Shown: one piece after another, positions 8,499-17,528 of the stretch
Numbering within the stretch: position 1 is the first letter of the stretch
Layout of the letters: each line of letters begins with the position of its first letter
DNA from: Candidatus Gastranaerophilales bacterium
GTDB taxonomy: Bacteria > Cyanobacteriota > Vampirovibrionia > Gastranaerophilales > Gastranaerophilaceae
Length of the DNA: 64,000 nt
Reading direction: 5' to 3'
Assembly: GCA_944322945.1 (NCBI GenBank)
Contig: CALUQN010000009.1
Span: 1-64,000 of the forward strand
Position numbers and translations under genes: made by a program
The notes under the pieces: model-generated
Database searches by the model: none
What the model was told of the DNA's origin: nothing
What the model saw: only the letters and a program-made list of their open reading frames with translations

Positions 8499-9203
8499 AT
8501 GAGTTTAATTGAAGTAAAAAATGCAATAAAAACATATCAAACCGGTGAAGACAGCTTCAACGCTTTGAACAATGTCTCTTTAAGTATTGAAAAAGGCGAA
8601 TTTGTTGCGATAATGGGCGCATCCGGCTCAGGCAAATCAACTTTTATGAACATGCTGGGTACTCTCGACAAACCAAATTCAGGCAGTTATTTCCTTGACG
8701 GTATTGATATGCTGTCTTTGAACACAGATGCGCTCGCAGATGTCAGAAATTCCAAAATGGGCTTTGTCTTTCAGGGTTTTAACCTTATCTCAAGAACAAC
8801 CGCGCTTGAAAATGTGGAACTTCCGATGATTTACAAGGGTATTCCTGAAGAGGAAAGAATCAAAAGGGCCAAATGGGCGTTAGAAATAGTAGGTCTGGAA
8901 AAACGTGAAGACCACATGCCAAACCAGATGTCCGGCGGTCAGCAGCAGAGAGTCGCGATTGCCCGCGCAATTGTGAATGACCCGCCGCTTATTCTAGCAG
9001 ACGAGCCGACAGGTAATCTCGATACTAAAACAAGTATTGAAGTTATGGAGTTTTTTGTTAGTCTGAACAAAGATATGGGCAAAACAATTGTCCTTGTTAC
9101 ACATGAACCGGACATCGCTGCTTACTGTAAACGCGTTGTTCGCTTCAAAGACGGTAATATAATTTCCGATGAAATAAATGCTCATACTACAATCCCGTAT
9201 TAA
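8499..9203 (+). CDS. MacB-type ABC transporter, ATP-binding subunit
   Basis: A 234-aa ATPase that powers the efflux or mechanotransmission cycle. Visible motifs: Walker [10 protein letters not shown] near residue 40, Q-loop FVFQGFNLI, signature SGGQQQR near 145, Walker [13 protein letters not shown] and switch histidine in LVTHEPD. It is the LolD/MacB/FtsE-like short form, separated from the permease, whereas E. coli MacB is a fusion. RBS AAAGGAT lies 6 nt before the ATG. It sits 16 nt after macA and 13 nt before the permease gene. Confidence 0.93.
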   Translation: MSLIEVKNAIKTYQTGEDSFNALNNVSLSIEKGEFVAIMGASGSGKSTFMNMLGTLDKPNSGSYFLDGIDMLSLNTDALADVRNSKMGFVFQGFNLISRTTALENVELPMIYKGIPEEERIKRAKWALEIVGLEKREDHMPNQMSGGQQQRVAIARAIVNDPPLILADEPTGNLDTKTSIEVMEFFVSLNKDMGKTIVLVTHEPDIAAYCKRVVRFKDGNIISDEINAHTTIPY

Positions 9204-9216
9204 AAAAAGGTGAAAA

Positions 9217-10446
9217 ATGCTTGACTTAAAATCAACAACAATAATGGCAATCCGTTCATTAAAAATAAACAGAATGCGTTCAATGCTGACAAGCCTCGGT
9301 ATAATTATAGGAGTCAGCGCCGTAATCATAATGCTTGCTGTCGGAACCGGCGCAAGTAAAAGAATTGCAAAAGATATGGAATCAATGGGGAGTAATCTCC
9401 TGATGATACGTTCAGCCTCAGCTACCTCCGGCGGTGTCAGGATGGGATTTGGTACAAAACCGACACTCACATTGAAAGATGCGGAAGCAATTGATAAAAA
9501 TGCCCGCGGTGTTCTTGCGGTTGCACCTTACTCATCAGGCACATACCAGCTGACTTACGGAAATCAAAACTGGTCTACAACTGTCGGCGGTACTACTGCA
9601 TCTTATCTTTATATAAGAAATTACGGAATAATGAGCGGCAGAAACTTTATTCCGGAAGATTTGAAAAATAATACAAAAGTTGCAATTATTGGAAATACTG
9701 TAGCAACAGAACTCTTTGGCGATATGGATCCTTTGAATAAAACAATGAGAATAGGCGGGGTGCCTTTTAAAATTATCGGTACGCTGAAAATCAAAGGTCA
9801 AAGCGGTATGGGTATGGATCAAGATGATTTGGTATTCATTCCGATTACAACCGCGCAGAAAAAACTTTTCGGGACAGATTTTCCGGGGTCTGTCAAAATG
9901 ATTAATGTAAAAGCACAGAATGATGAAATAATTACAACAACTTACGATGATATTGCGGAACTATTACGTGCGCGCCATCATATCGGCAAAAATCAGGAAG
10001 ACGATTTTGAAATAAGAAATTTGGCTGAAATGCAGGAAACAATAAAATCATCAGCAAGAACTATGTCTATACTGCTCGGGGCTATTGCGTCAGTTTCACT
10101 TCTTGTCGGTGGTATCGGGATTATGAATATTATGCTGGTTTCCGTCACAGAGCGTACAAAAGAAATAGGCATCCGTATGGCTATCGGCGCAAAGGCTTCC
10201 GACATCAGAATACAGTTTTTGATAGAATCTTTTCTTTTGTCTGTAATCGGCGGAATTATCGGGGTAACAATCGGAGTTTTGGGGGCAAAAAGTATTCAGT
10301 TGTTTTCTGATATGAGTATATCAATCACAAGTTTTTCTATCTTTTTATCTCTTGGGTTTTCAGGCGCTATCGGGGTTTTGTTCGGGTACTATCCTGCATA
10401 CAAAGCTTCTCTGCTCAACCCGATTGATGCGCTCCGTTATGAATAA
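9217..10446 (+). CDS. MacB-type ABC transporter, permease subunit (FtsX fold)
   Basis: Inner-membrane subunit, 409 aa, with the MacB topology: one N-terminal span (about residues 22-45, near MRSMLTSLGIIIGV), a large periplasmic MacB_PCD domain (about 50-280) and three C-terminal spans. The family signature SVTERTKEIGIRMAIGA is present at about residue 308 and the C-terminus ends NPIDALRYE, both typical. With the three preceding genes it forms a complete outer-membrane duct, adaptor, ATPase and permease set. Substrates of this type in other bacteria include macrolides, peptides and siderophores; nothing here fixes the substrate. Confidence 0.93.
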   Translation: MLDLKSTTIMAIRSLKINRMRSMLTSLGIIIGVSAVIIMLAVGTGASKRIAKDMESMGSNLLMIRSASATSGGVRMGFGTKPTLTLKDAEAIDKNARGVLAVAPYSSGTYQLTYGNQNWSTTVGGTTASYLYIRNYGIMSGRNFIPEDLKNNTKVAIIGNTVATELFGDMDPLNKTMRIGGVPFKIIGTLKIKGQSGMGMDQDDLVFIPITTAQKKLFGTDFPGSVKMINVKAQNDEIITTTYDDIAELLRARHHIGKNQEDDFEIRNLAEMQETIKSSARTMSILLGAIASVSLLVGGIGIMNIMLVSVTERTKEIGIRMAIGAKASDIRIQFLIESFLLSVIGGIIGVTIGVLGAKSIQLFSDMSISITSFSIFLSLGFSGAIGVLFGYYPAYKASLLNPIDALRYE

Positions 10447-10531
10447 AATATGTTTTTACATATTGCATATTAATGGAAAATATTGTATTATATCAGATTA
10501 TAAGTGCATCTAACGTTATTTAATTAAAGTT

Positions 10532-10744
10532 ATGATAAAGATTAATTTACAGAAACTTCTCTGGGAAAAAGAAATAACAGCAACATCAGTGCATGATGCG
10601 ACAGGTATCAGTCAATCAATGCTTTCCGATATTGTCCGCGGCAAGCGTACAAATGTCGGACTTGATATTATTAACAAACTCTGTGTTTATCTGGAGTGTG
10701 ATTTGTACGATTTACTGGAGTTTATCCCTGAGAAAAAACACTAA
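10532..10744 (+). CDS. Small XRE/Cro-family transcriptional regulator
   Basis: A 70-aa protein that is almost wholly one Cro/C1-type helix-turn-helix: KLLWEKEITATSVHDATGISQSM as helices 1-2, then SDIVRGKRTNVGLD as the recognition region, ending CDLYDLLEF. This is the single-domain YozG/SinR-like form found as solitary chromosomal regulators or antitoxins. No toxin partner is adjacent. It follows a 85-nt AT-rich gap holding TATTATATC-type promoter-like sequence. Its stop codon overlaps that of aroE head to head: both stops lie inside the four bases CTAA at 10741-10744. Confidence 0.85.
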   Translation: MIKINLQKLLWEKEITATSVHDATGISQSMLSDIVRGKRTNVGLDIINKLCVYLECDLYDLLEFIPEKKH

Positions 10745-11586
10745 ATTTCAAGCGCCTCAAGCGCTGCTATTTTCATTTGTGCAAAATCAGGTGTTTTGCC
10801 AAACCAGATTTCTTGAGCCGCTACAGCCTGATAAACAAGCATATCCAGCCCGTTGATTGTCCTCAATCCGAGTTTTTCTGCCTCTTTTAAAAGAAGAGTT
10901 TTTTTCGGGTTGTAAATTACGTCGTAAACAACAGCATTTTTAGCTAATGTCTGCATAGCTGGGAGTTCCAGCGGCATCATATCTGCAGAACGTCCGAGCA
11001 TTCCTATAGGCGTTGCATTAACTACCATATCAAACATGGATAAATCTCTCACCCGCTCTATCTGGTGAACCTCAAAATTCACGGCTGGAAAAAGCCGTCT
11101 CATATAATTCAATAAGTCAATAGAGTTGGGGATATTTCTTGTGTAAAAATCAATTCCTTTAACACCTAAATCAATCAACCCTACAGCGGCGGCACGGCTG
11201 GCACCTCCGGTTCCGAGGATTGCCGCGCGTTTACCGGCGAGTGTAATATCAGATGGAATGGCTTTTTTAAAACCTAATACATCAGTGTTGTAGCCTTTGA
11301 AAAGTTTTTGTTCATCAATGCGTACAGTGTTTACGGCTCCGACAATATCAGCGGATTTGTCAACTTCCTGCAAAAATAATGAAATCGGCAGCTTCAATGG
11401 TATTGTGACATTAAACCCGTTGTAGTGATTGTGTTTAAGATATTTAACTCTGTCAACTAAATCCTCAGGGTCGGTTTCCAATATGTCATAAGTCGCCTCA
11501 ATCCCTAAACTTTTGAATCCGGCGGCGTGGATGACTGCCGAAATTGAGTGACCTAAAGGATATCCTATTAATCCGAATTTACTCAT
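10741..11586 (-). CDS. aroE: Shikimate dehydrogenase (NADP+)
   Basis: Reduces 3-dehydroshikimate in aromatic amino acid synthesis. The start is ATG 11586 (MSKFGLIGYPLGHS), with GAGGAG about 10 nt upstream inside topA. The in-frame ATG further upstream would add 27 residues overlapping topA. The 281-aa protein has the substrate motif GYPLGHSIS (residues 6-14), catalytic Lys in FNVTIPLK, the nucleotide loop GTGGASRAA and NATPIGM. The usual HN after HSxSP is here HAAGF, an unusual but tolerated change. It overlaps topA by 8 nt and is the last gene of the lptC-to-aroE operon. Confidence 0.92.
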   Translation of the reverse strand: MSKFGLIGYPLGHSISAVIHAAGFKSLGIEATYDILETDPEDLVDRVKYLKHNHYNGFNVTIPLKLPISLFLQEVDKSADIVGAVNTVRIDEQKLFKGYNTDVLGFKKAIPSDITLAGKRAAILGTGGASRAAAVGLIDLGVKGIDFYTRNIPNSIDLLNYMRRLFPAVNFEVHQIERVRDLSMFDMVVNATPIGMLGRSADMMPLELPAMQTLAKNAVVYDVIYNPKKTLLLKEAEKLGLRTINGLDMLVYQAVAAQEIWFGKTPDFAQMKIAALEALEI

Positions 11587-13918
11587 CAGCGGAATTCTCC
11601 TCTGTGTTTTGAGTTTCAACAGTGCGCTTGTAACCGCAGTTTCTGTTGGAGCACTCAATGATTTCACCTTTTTTCAAAACTTTTTTGACAAGCAGCGCGC
11701 CGCAGTCCGGACAAACCTCTCCGGTCGGTTCGTTCCAGAGTGTAAAATCACAATCCGGGTATCTGTTGCAGCCGTAAAACACTGTGCCGCGCTTTGATTT
11801 TCTCTCTACGATATCAGCCTGACCGCATTTGGGACATTTTACGCCGGTGGAACGCCTGTAAGGTTTACGGTGTTTGCATTCTGCGTTTGTACATTCCATA
11901 TATTTTCCGTAAGGTCCCATTTTGAAAATCATGTCAGCGCCGCACTTTTCACATTTTTCTTCGCAGATTTCAGTCTGCGGATTTTGTTCGGTGTCTGCTT
12001 GCTGCTCGCTCAAAACATTCATTGACATAACAGTTTTGCAGTCGGGATAACCCGAGCAGCCTAAAAATTGTGTTCCAAAGCGGCTGTTTCTTACAATCAT
12101 CGGTTTGCCGCAGTTCGGACAGTTTATTTTTGTTTCTATGTTGATTTTTTTTGCTGTTTTCATCACAGCGTTAACTTCTTCCATAAAAGGACCGTAGAAA
12201 TCCTGCAGCACTTTGTTCCAGACAGCTTTTTTATCAGCAATTTTATCCAATTTTTCTTCCATTCCGGCCGTGAATTTGTAATCCATAATATCCGAGAATT
12301 GCGTTACAAGCTGTTTTGATACGGCGCGTCCGAGGATTGTCGGGTGTAGCGCTTTGTCTTTTTTTTCAACATATTTACGGGTCTGGATAACCGTGATTAT
12401 TGTCGCGTAAGTTGACGGACGTCCGATGCCGTATTCTTCCAGTGCTTTAACAAGAGACGCTTCGTTGTATCTTGGAGGCGGCTGGGTGAAGTGTTGTTTC
12501 GGGGTAATTTTTTTGCATTCAACTTTGTCGCCTTTTTCCAAATCAGGTATTTTTGAATCAGCTTCTTTGTCGTTTTCGTCTTCGCTGTCGTTGTAGAGTT
12601 TTAAAAATCCGTCAAACGTAACCTTGCTTGTACCTGCTTTCAGAGTATAATCTCCTACAGCAATTTCAATTGATTTGTTTGCAATTTCTGCGTTTGACAT
12701 CTGGGAGGACATAAATTTTTCCCAGATTAATTTGTACAATCTGTACTGATCGTTATCAAGATATTGTTTAATACTTTCCGGCGTGCGTTCAGGGTATGAA
12801 GGACGGATGGCTTCGTGGGCGTCCTGAACGTTTTGTTTGCCTTTGACATACACATTTGGAGTTTCAGGATAGTATTTTTCACCGTAATTTTTCAGGATAA
12901 AATCTTTTGCCATAGCTTGTGCGTCATCAGAAACTCGCACACTATCCGTTCTCATATATGTAATCAAACCGACGGCGCCAGATTCAAGTTCGATACCTTC
13001 ATAGAGTTTTTGGGCGACCTGCATTGTTTTTTGTACGCCAAACCCGAGTTTTGAACTTGCTGCCCGCTGGAGAGTTGATGTTATAAACGGGGCTGTAGGT
13101 TTGCGTTTTGTGGATTTATTTGTAACTTTTGAAATAACAAAATCCGCACCGGTCAGGTAATCAACTATTTTTTGTGCTTCTTCCTGATTTTTAACAGTTT
13201 TTTCAAGCGGTTTATCTTTATACTTTGAAACTTCCGCCTCAAAAATTTTGTTATCTTTTGCCAAATCCGCATGAATTGACCAGTATTCCTGCGGTACAAA
13301 AGCTTCTATTTCATCTTCTCTTTCGCAAATCATACGGAGCGCAACTGATTGAACTCGGCCTGCTGAAAGATTATAATTCCCCATTTGTTTCCATAAAACA
13401 GGGCTTAACTTGTAACCTACAAGTTTATCAAGAATTTGTCTGGTCTGCTGCGCCTGCACCATATCCATATTAATCATCCGCGGGTGTTCGACGGAATATT
13501 TTACAGCTTTGGGCGTGATTTCGTTAAATTCTATACGCTTGATTTTTTCATCAGGTACATCAAGAATTTGTCTGACATGCCATGCTATAGCTTCTCCTTC
13601 GCGGTCGGGGTCGGATGCGATATAGATATTATCAAATTTTTTTGCCAGTGTATTTAATTTTTTTACAACATCTTTTTTCCCGGGAATAATTTCAAATTTG
13701 GGTTCAAAGTTGTTATCAACATCAAAGCCGAGGTTATCAGTTTTGGGATCTTTTGTAGGTAAATTTCTGATATGACCGTAGCTGGCTTCTATCTGGTAGC
13801 TGTCCCCGAGAATTTTTTTGATAGTTTTAGATTTTGCGGGAGACTCAACTATCACCAGCGATTTTTCTTTTTTCGACGTTTTTTTTATTTCAGTATTATC
13901 TTCAGCAGCTTTTGCCAT
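11579..13918 (-). CDS. topA: DNA topoisomerase I (type IA)
   Basis: Relaxes negative supercoils behind polymerases. The 779-aa protein holds the Toprim domain (LVIVESPAKSKT near residue 22; DPDREGEAIAWH further on), the type IA core with catalytic Tyr in YMRTDSVR near residue 320, and RPSTYATII. The C-terminal fifth carries four Cys4 zinc ribbons beginning CPNCGKP, CEKCGAD, CPKCGQA and CPDCGAL. The start has GGAG only 2 nt before ATG, and AAGG about 12 nt before it. It lies between dprA and aroE in the leftward operon, an arrangement (dprA-topA) common in many bacteria. Confidence 0.95.
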   Translation of the reverse strand: MAKAAEDNTEIKKTSKKEKSLVIVESPAKSKTIKKILGDSYQIEASYGHIRNLPTKDPKTDNLGFDVDNNFEPKFEIIPGKKDVVKKLNTLAKKFDNIYIASDPDREGEAIAWHVRQILDVPDEKIKRIEFNEITPKAVKYSVEHPRMINMDMVQAQQTRQILDKLVGYKLSPVLWKQMGNYNLSAGRVQSVALRMICEREDEIEAFVPQEYWSIHADLAKDNKIFEAEVSKYKDKPLEKTVKNQEEAQKIVDYLTGADFVISKVTNKSTKRKPTAPFITSTLQRAASSKLGFGVQKTMQVAQKLYEGIELESGAVGLITYMRTDSVRVSDDAQAMAKDFILKNYGEKYYPETPNVYVKGKQNVQDAHEAIRPSYPERTPESIKQYLDNDQYRLYKLIWEKFMSSQMSNAEIANKSIEIAVGDYTLKAGTSKVTFDGFLKLYNDSEDENDKEADSKIPDLEKGDKVECKKITPKQHFTQPPPRYNEASLVKALEEYGIGRPSTYATIITVIQTRKYVEKKDKALHPTILGRAVSKQLVTQFSDIMDYKFTAGMEEKLDKIADKKAVWNKVLQDFYGPFMEEVNAVMKTAKKINIETKINCPNCGKPMIVRNSRFGTQFLGCSGYPDCKTVMSMNVLSEQQADTEQNPQTEICEEKCEKCGADMIFKMGPYGKYMECTNAECKHRKPYRRSTGVKCPKCGQADIVERKSKRGTVFYGCNRYPDCDFTLWNEPTGEVCPDCGALLVKKVLKKGEIIECSNRNCGYKRTVETQNTEENSADE

Positions 13919-13952
13919 AACTCCGTTTTACCTTATTTCTGTTCTCTCTGAT

Positions 13953-15041
13953 TTAAACTTTTTTGTATCTGTCTCCGCCGACTTGTTTTATTATGCCTTT
14001 AAGCTCCATCATTGTCAAGACGGTAAGCAAATTTTCAAGCGGAATTTTTGTTAATGCTATTAATTCATCGACACCTTTTTCTTCCAATTCCAGTGCGTTA
14101 TAGATTTTTTTTTCATCTTCATCAAGCTCTGAAAAATCCAATTGAGTCTGGACTGCTGCCTGAACTTCCCAGCCGAGAGCATTCAATATATCGTCAGCAC
14201 AGGTTGCAATTGTTGCCCCTTGTTTTATTAGTTTATAAATCCCTGCGGTGTTCGGGTTAGTGATAAGCCCGGGAATGCAGAGAAGTTCTCGCCCCTGTTC
14301 CAGTGCAAGATTTGCGGTTATTAATGCTCCGCTTTTCAGTGAGGCTTCCACAACCAGTGTGCCGTATGAAAGACCGGATACGATTCTGTTTCTCTGTGGA
14401 AACCTGAATTTTAACGGCTCAAATGTCGGGTAGTATTCGGTAAAAATTACCCCGCTTCCGTTTTCTATCCGTGAATACAGTTCTTTGTTGGAGGTCGGGT
14501 AGATAAAATCAAATCCGCTTGCAATTACCCCGATTGTTGTAAGATTATTTTTTATCGCCGCATTATGTGCTGTGGTATCAATCCCTGCGGCAAGTCCCGA
14601 TACTATACAAATGTCCGTTCCGCAAAGTTCCGACATGATTTTATTCAAAGCTTCTCCCGCATGAAAGGTTGCCCGCCTTGAACCAACTACTGCAAGTGTC
14701 CTTTCAAAATTGCACCGTGATAAATCTCCCTTGTAATAAAGAACCGCCGGCGGATTATATATATTTTTTAAAAGTGACGGATAATCATCATCTTCCAGTG
14801 TCAAAAATTTTATGCCTCTTTCTGCCACCGCATCAAAAACTTTATCAGCATCGGTTTTGTCGCGTAGTTCAAGAAATTTTTCCGCCTTTGCCATATTAAA
14901 GCCGTCAATATCTTTTAGGTCTTTTAGCGTCGCGTTAAAGGCAATTTCAATATCACCAAAGTAATTATACATTCTCTGGATAAAGGTGCTGTCCAGCTGT
15001 TCTATTGAAGAAAATGCTATCCAATATTTACTTTTGTTCAT
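13953..15041 (-). CDS. dprA: DNA processing protein A (natural transformation / RecA loader)
   Basis: In other bacteria DprA binds incoming single-stranded DNA and loads RecA. The 362-aa protein has an N-terminal HhH/SAM-like region, then the Rossmann core with VVGSRRAT, the family motif SGLAAGIDTTAHNAA and GSGVIFTEYYP, followed by PQRNRIVSGLS. A C-terminal winged helix (about residues 300-360) is recognisable by LIALTKIPLENLLTVLTMMELKG split over two helices. It starts 14 nt inside the TPR gene, indicating coupling. Competence is possible but needs other com genes, which are not in the window. Confidence 0.93.
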   Translation of the reverse strand: MNKSKYWIAFSSIEQLDSTFIQRMYNYFGDIEIAFNATLKDLKDIDGFNMAKAEKFLELRDKTDADKVFDAVAERGIKFLTLEDDDYPSLLKNIYNPPAVLYYKGDLSRCNFERTLAVVGSRRATFHAGEALNKIMSELCGTDICIVSGLAAGIDTTAHNAAIKNNLTTIGVIASGFDFIYPTSNKELYSRIENGSGVIFTEYYPTFEPLKFRFPQRNRIVSGLSYGTLVVEASLKSGALITANLALEQGRELLCIPGLITNPNTAGIYKLIKQGATIATCADDILNALGWEVQAAVQTQLDFSELDEDEKKIYNALELEEKGVDELIALTKIPLENLLTVLTMMELKGIIKQVGGDRYKKV

Positions 15042-15810
15042 TATTTTGTTTCTTTTTTATACGTTCAATAAGTTCTCTGACGTTGTCAGCTTCTTCTTTT
15101 GGAACATCCATTGCAATGTAATCTTCAAAATACTCAATAGCGTCCTCATAATCACCGCGTGCAAGAAAAAGTATTGCAACTTTTTTATACGCAGGGTGGA
15201 ATTTGTCATTTACGGCTATTGCTTTCAGGTAATTTGAAATAGCCTTGTCTATTTCGTTGTTTGCTTCATAAGCCTGCGCTAAATAATAATAAATCCATTC
15301 ATTATTTTCTTTGTATTGAAGTACATTTTCAAAATTTTCAATAGCTAAATCATAATCACCGAGTTCAAAATGGATTTTTGCTAAATCGTAGTAGGCATCA
15401 TAGTTTTCCGGCTGTGCGTCAAGAATTTTTTCCAGTTCGTCAATCGCGAGGTCAAGCCGCGCATCTTCCATGTAAAATCTTGCAAGATAATGATTTAAAA
15501 TTAACTCGTCCGGAAGTTCATATATCCCGTTCATTAAAAGATTAATCCCGCTTTCAAAGTTGCGCTGCTTAAAATATAAATCTGACAAATTGATATAAAC
15601 CTGCGGAATTTTGCGGTTTATATCAAGTGATTTCAGAAAATACTGCTCCGCCTTTTCTAAATTGTTCAAATTCATATAACAAAGCGCCATGTTGTTGTAA
15701 ATCTCAGCATTATCAGGTTCTGTTTCCAGAACTTTGCTAAATTCATCAATGGCTTTTGAATATTCTCTTTTTTTAAACAGTTCTATTGCTTTATCAATTT
15801 TAGTTTCCAT
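15028..15810 (-). CDS. Tetratricopeptide repeat protein
   Basis: A 260-aa soluble protein made of about six to seven TPR units from residue 4 to about 240, for example AEIYNNMALCYMNLNNLEKA and YDAYYDLAKIHFELGDYDLA. The final region is charged (ELIERIKKKQN). There is no signal peptide, so it probably acts as a cytosolic scaffold. The operon position between lptA and dprA, with overlaps or short gaps on both sides, suggests co-expression with envelope assembly genes, but no partner can be named. Confidence 0.9.
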   Translation of the reverse strand: METKIDKAIELFKKREYSKAIDEFSKVLETEPDNAEIYNNMALCYMNLNNLEKAEQYFLKSLDINRKIPQVYINLSDLYFKQRNFESGINLLMNGIYELPDELILNHYLARFYMEDARLDLAIDELEKILDAQPENYDAYYDLAKIHFELGDYDLAIENFENVLQYKENNEWIYYYLAQAYEANNEIDKAISNYLKAIAVNDKFHPAYKKVAILFLARGDYEDAIEYFEDYIAMDVPKEEADNVRELIERIKKKQNNEQK

Positions 15811-15826
15811 TATGACCTCTTATTAA

Positions 15827-16801
15827 TTACAGACCGAGTCCGACATTTTCATCCTGACCGGAGCCGATGTTTCTTATGACGGTTCTTGTGTTGCCTTCTG
15901 CGTGGAAGTCTTTCGGGTTGATAATCATTTTAATTTTATCTGCATAGATAGTTCTCAGACCCTGCGTAATTGCAGAACGCCCCGTAAAATATATTTCGTT
16001 AGGCTTGTTGGTTGTTTTGTCAGGATATACAGTAACTTTCGGTCCTTCTGCAAAGTAATCCTGATACCAGATTCTGACATCCCCGCTCGCAGTGAAGACG
16101 GATTTATCCTGGCTGTATTCCTGATAGGTGGATTTTAGGACTAAATTGTCGCCGTCATCCATTGCTACTTTTGAGGTTGTATTACCTCTGGCTTTTAACA
16201 TTTTTGTTGCGGAATCGTATTTGAAATTGTCAGCAAAAGAGTCGTTGTTTTTTTCTTTAACTCTGGCATTTCCGATTAATTCCAAATCCTGCAAATCTCC
16301 GTTTTTGTCCATTTTTATAATAGCTTTGTCAGAAAAAGTTTCGGTTTCTTTGTATAAAATTGTGACGGTTCCTTCTGCGGTCATAACACCTGTTTTGGTG
16401 TCATATTCCTGTGAATCCGCGTTGATGACAACGATAGGAGTTTTGCCGTCATATACAATTGACTGGGTATCGCCTTCAGCTCGTACAATTTTATTTATCA
16501 AAGATACTTTTAATATGTTTGCTTTAACTTCTCTTTTTTTGTTTTTCTTTATTTCAAATGCGTACGGTTTGTTGTAAAAAGTTGCAGTGTCAAGCTGCTG
16601 ATTTTTGGTAACCGTAACATCAGCAGAATCTCCGACAACTTTCAGCGCATCAAGAGAAACATTAACGTCGCCTTCCAGTTTAATTTTGCTTTCGTCTTCC
16701 GAAAAACTCTGGGTTTTGGATTCAATTACCAGATCTGCAGCGTTTACTGCGACTCCTGCGGTTAAAATTATTAATGCAAATGTCAAAAGTATCTTTTTCA
16801 T
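15827..16801 (-). CDS. lptA: LptA/OstA-type periplasmic LPS transport protein
   Basis: Periplasmic bridge carrying lipopolysaccharide from LptC to LptD. It has an N-terminal signal peptide (MKKILLTFALIILTAGVAVNA, cleavage after residue 21) and repeated OstA beta-jellyroll strands (LEGDVNVSLDALKVVGDSADV, AEGTVTILYKETETFSDKA, ASGDVRIWYQDYFAEGPKV and AEGNTRTVI). At 324 aa it is clearly longer than the E. coli protein (185 aa) and probably holds two OstA domains, as in cyanobacterial-type proteins. AAGGAG lies before the ATG, and the start overlaps the lptC stop by 4 nt. No lptB ATPase gene is nearby. Confidence 0.85.
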   Translation of the reverse strand: MKKILLTFALIILTAGVAVNAADLVIESKTQSFSEDESKIKLEGDVNVSLDALKVVGDSADVTVTKNQQLDTATFYNKPYAFEIKKNKKREVKANILKVSLINKIVRAEGDTQSIVYDGKTPIVVINADSQEYDTKTGVMTAEGTVTILYKETETFSDKAIIKMDKNGDLQDLELIGNARVKEKNNDSFADNFKYDSATKMLKARGNTTSKVAMDDGDNLVLKSTYQEYSQDKSVFTASGDVRIWYQDYFAEGPKVTVYPDKTTNKPNEIYFTGRSAITQGLRTIYADKIKMIINPKDFHAEGNTRTVIRNIGSGQDENVGLGL

Positions 16802-17400
16802 TCTTTCTCCTTAACATCGTATATTTTAGAAACAGTATTACCCGTAATTTTAAAAGAATCAAATTCAGGGCTGATTACAATTTCATCTGCGGTTGCATAA
16901 AGTTCCGCTCCTTTTTGTACTATGATATGTCCTCTGGCAACAATAGGCTTGTCACTGCCTGTCCACTTGAGACAGTCGGCTTTCAACGAAACGCCGTCTT
17001 TTAAGACTATATGTGTGTCATTATATAAAATAATTTCACTTTTTTTTGAATTGTAAGTGCCGCGGGATGATTCAAAACTCATTGAAACTTCATCATTTTC
17101 ATCATAAAAATTCCCGATAACACTGTTCAAAATTGCAACGCCGTTATTGCTGTCATATTTGCCGGTTTCTCCGTAAATTTCCCAGTATTTTTTTTCGTTT
17201 TTTGTTTCAGTCAGGATAACCCCTTTAATCAATGCTTCCTGTCTGTCTGATGAAGTTTGAAGCTGGCTTCTGTTAAAATTATGAGTAATTATACCCGCTG
17301 AAATAAAAGCCCACAGCATTATTCCGATAATTGCCAGAAATGCTGACAAATATGCTTTTTTCTTCCTGCTTAAATTTTGCCATTTTTCTATTACTCTCAT
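16798..17400 (-). CDS. lptC: LptC-type LPS export protein, inner-membrane anchored
   Basis: Accepts LPS from the LptBFG complex. The 200-aa protein has a short cytoplasmic N-terminus, one membrane span (about residues 16-38, LSAFLAIIGIMLWAFISAGI) and a periplasmic jellyroll with the LptC hallmark GVILTETKNEKKYWEIYGET and the later sequence GTYNSKKSEIILYNDTHIVLKDG, read here in two parts. I choose ATG 17400 over the upstream TTG at 17436 because the latter is part of a -35-like TTGTGT. There is no ribosome site; a promoter hexamer ends 7 nt before the ATG, so the mRNA is probably leaderless. First gene of the lptC-lptA-TPR-dprA-topA-aroE series. Confidence 0.83.
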   Translation of the reverse strand: MRVIEKWQNLSRKKKAYLSAFLAIIGIMLWAFISAGIITHNFNRSQLQTSSDRQEALIKGVILTETKNEKKYWEIYGETGKYDSNNGVAILNSVIGNFYDENDEVSMSFESSRGTYNSKKSEIILYNDTHIVLKDGVSLKADCLKWTGSDKPIVARGHIIVQKGAELYATADEIVISPEFDSFKITGNTVSKIYDVKEKE

Positions 17401-17407
17401 ATTCAAA

Positions 17408-17436
17408 ATGTTAGCATAAACTATTAAATTACACAA
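17408..17436 (-). promoter_or_regulatory. Predicted promoter of the lptC operon (leaderless type)
   Basis: On the minus strand TTGTGT (17436-17431), 17-nt spacer, TAACAT (17413-17408) with an extended -10 TGC just before it, then 7 nt to the ATG of lptC. No Shine-Dalgarno sequence fits between. Confidence 0.55.
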
Positions 17437-17528
17437 AAAAGAATTAAATATCTTAATATTTTACACACAAAAATTAAATTTGTTTTATAATTTATAAAGG
17501 GATAATATTTTTAAAAGAGGGAAAATTT

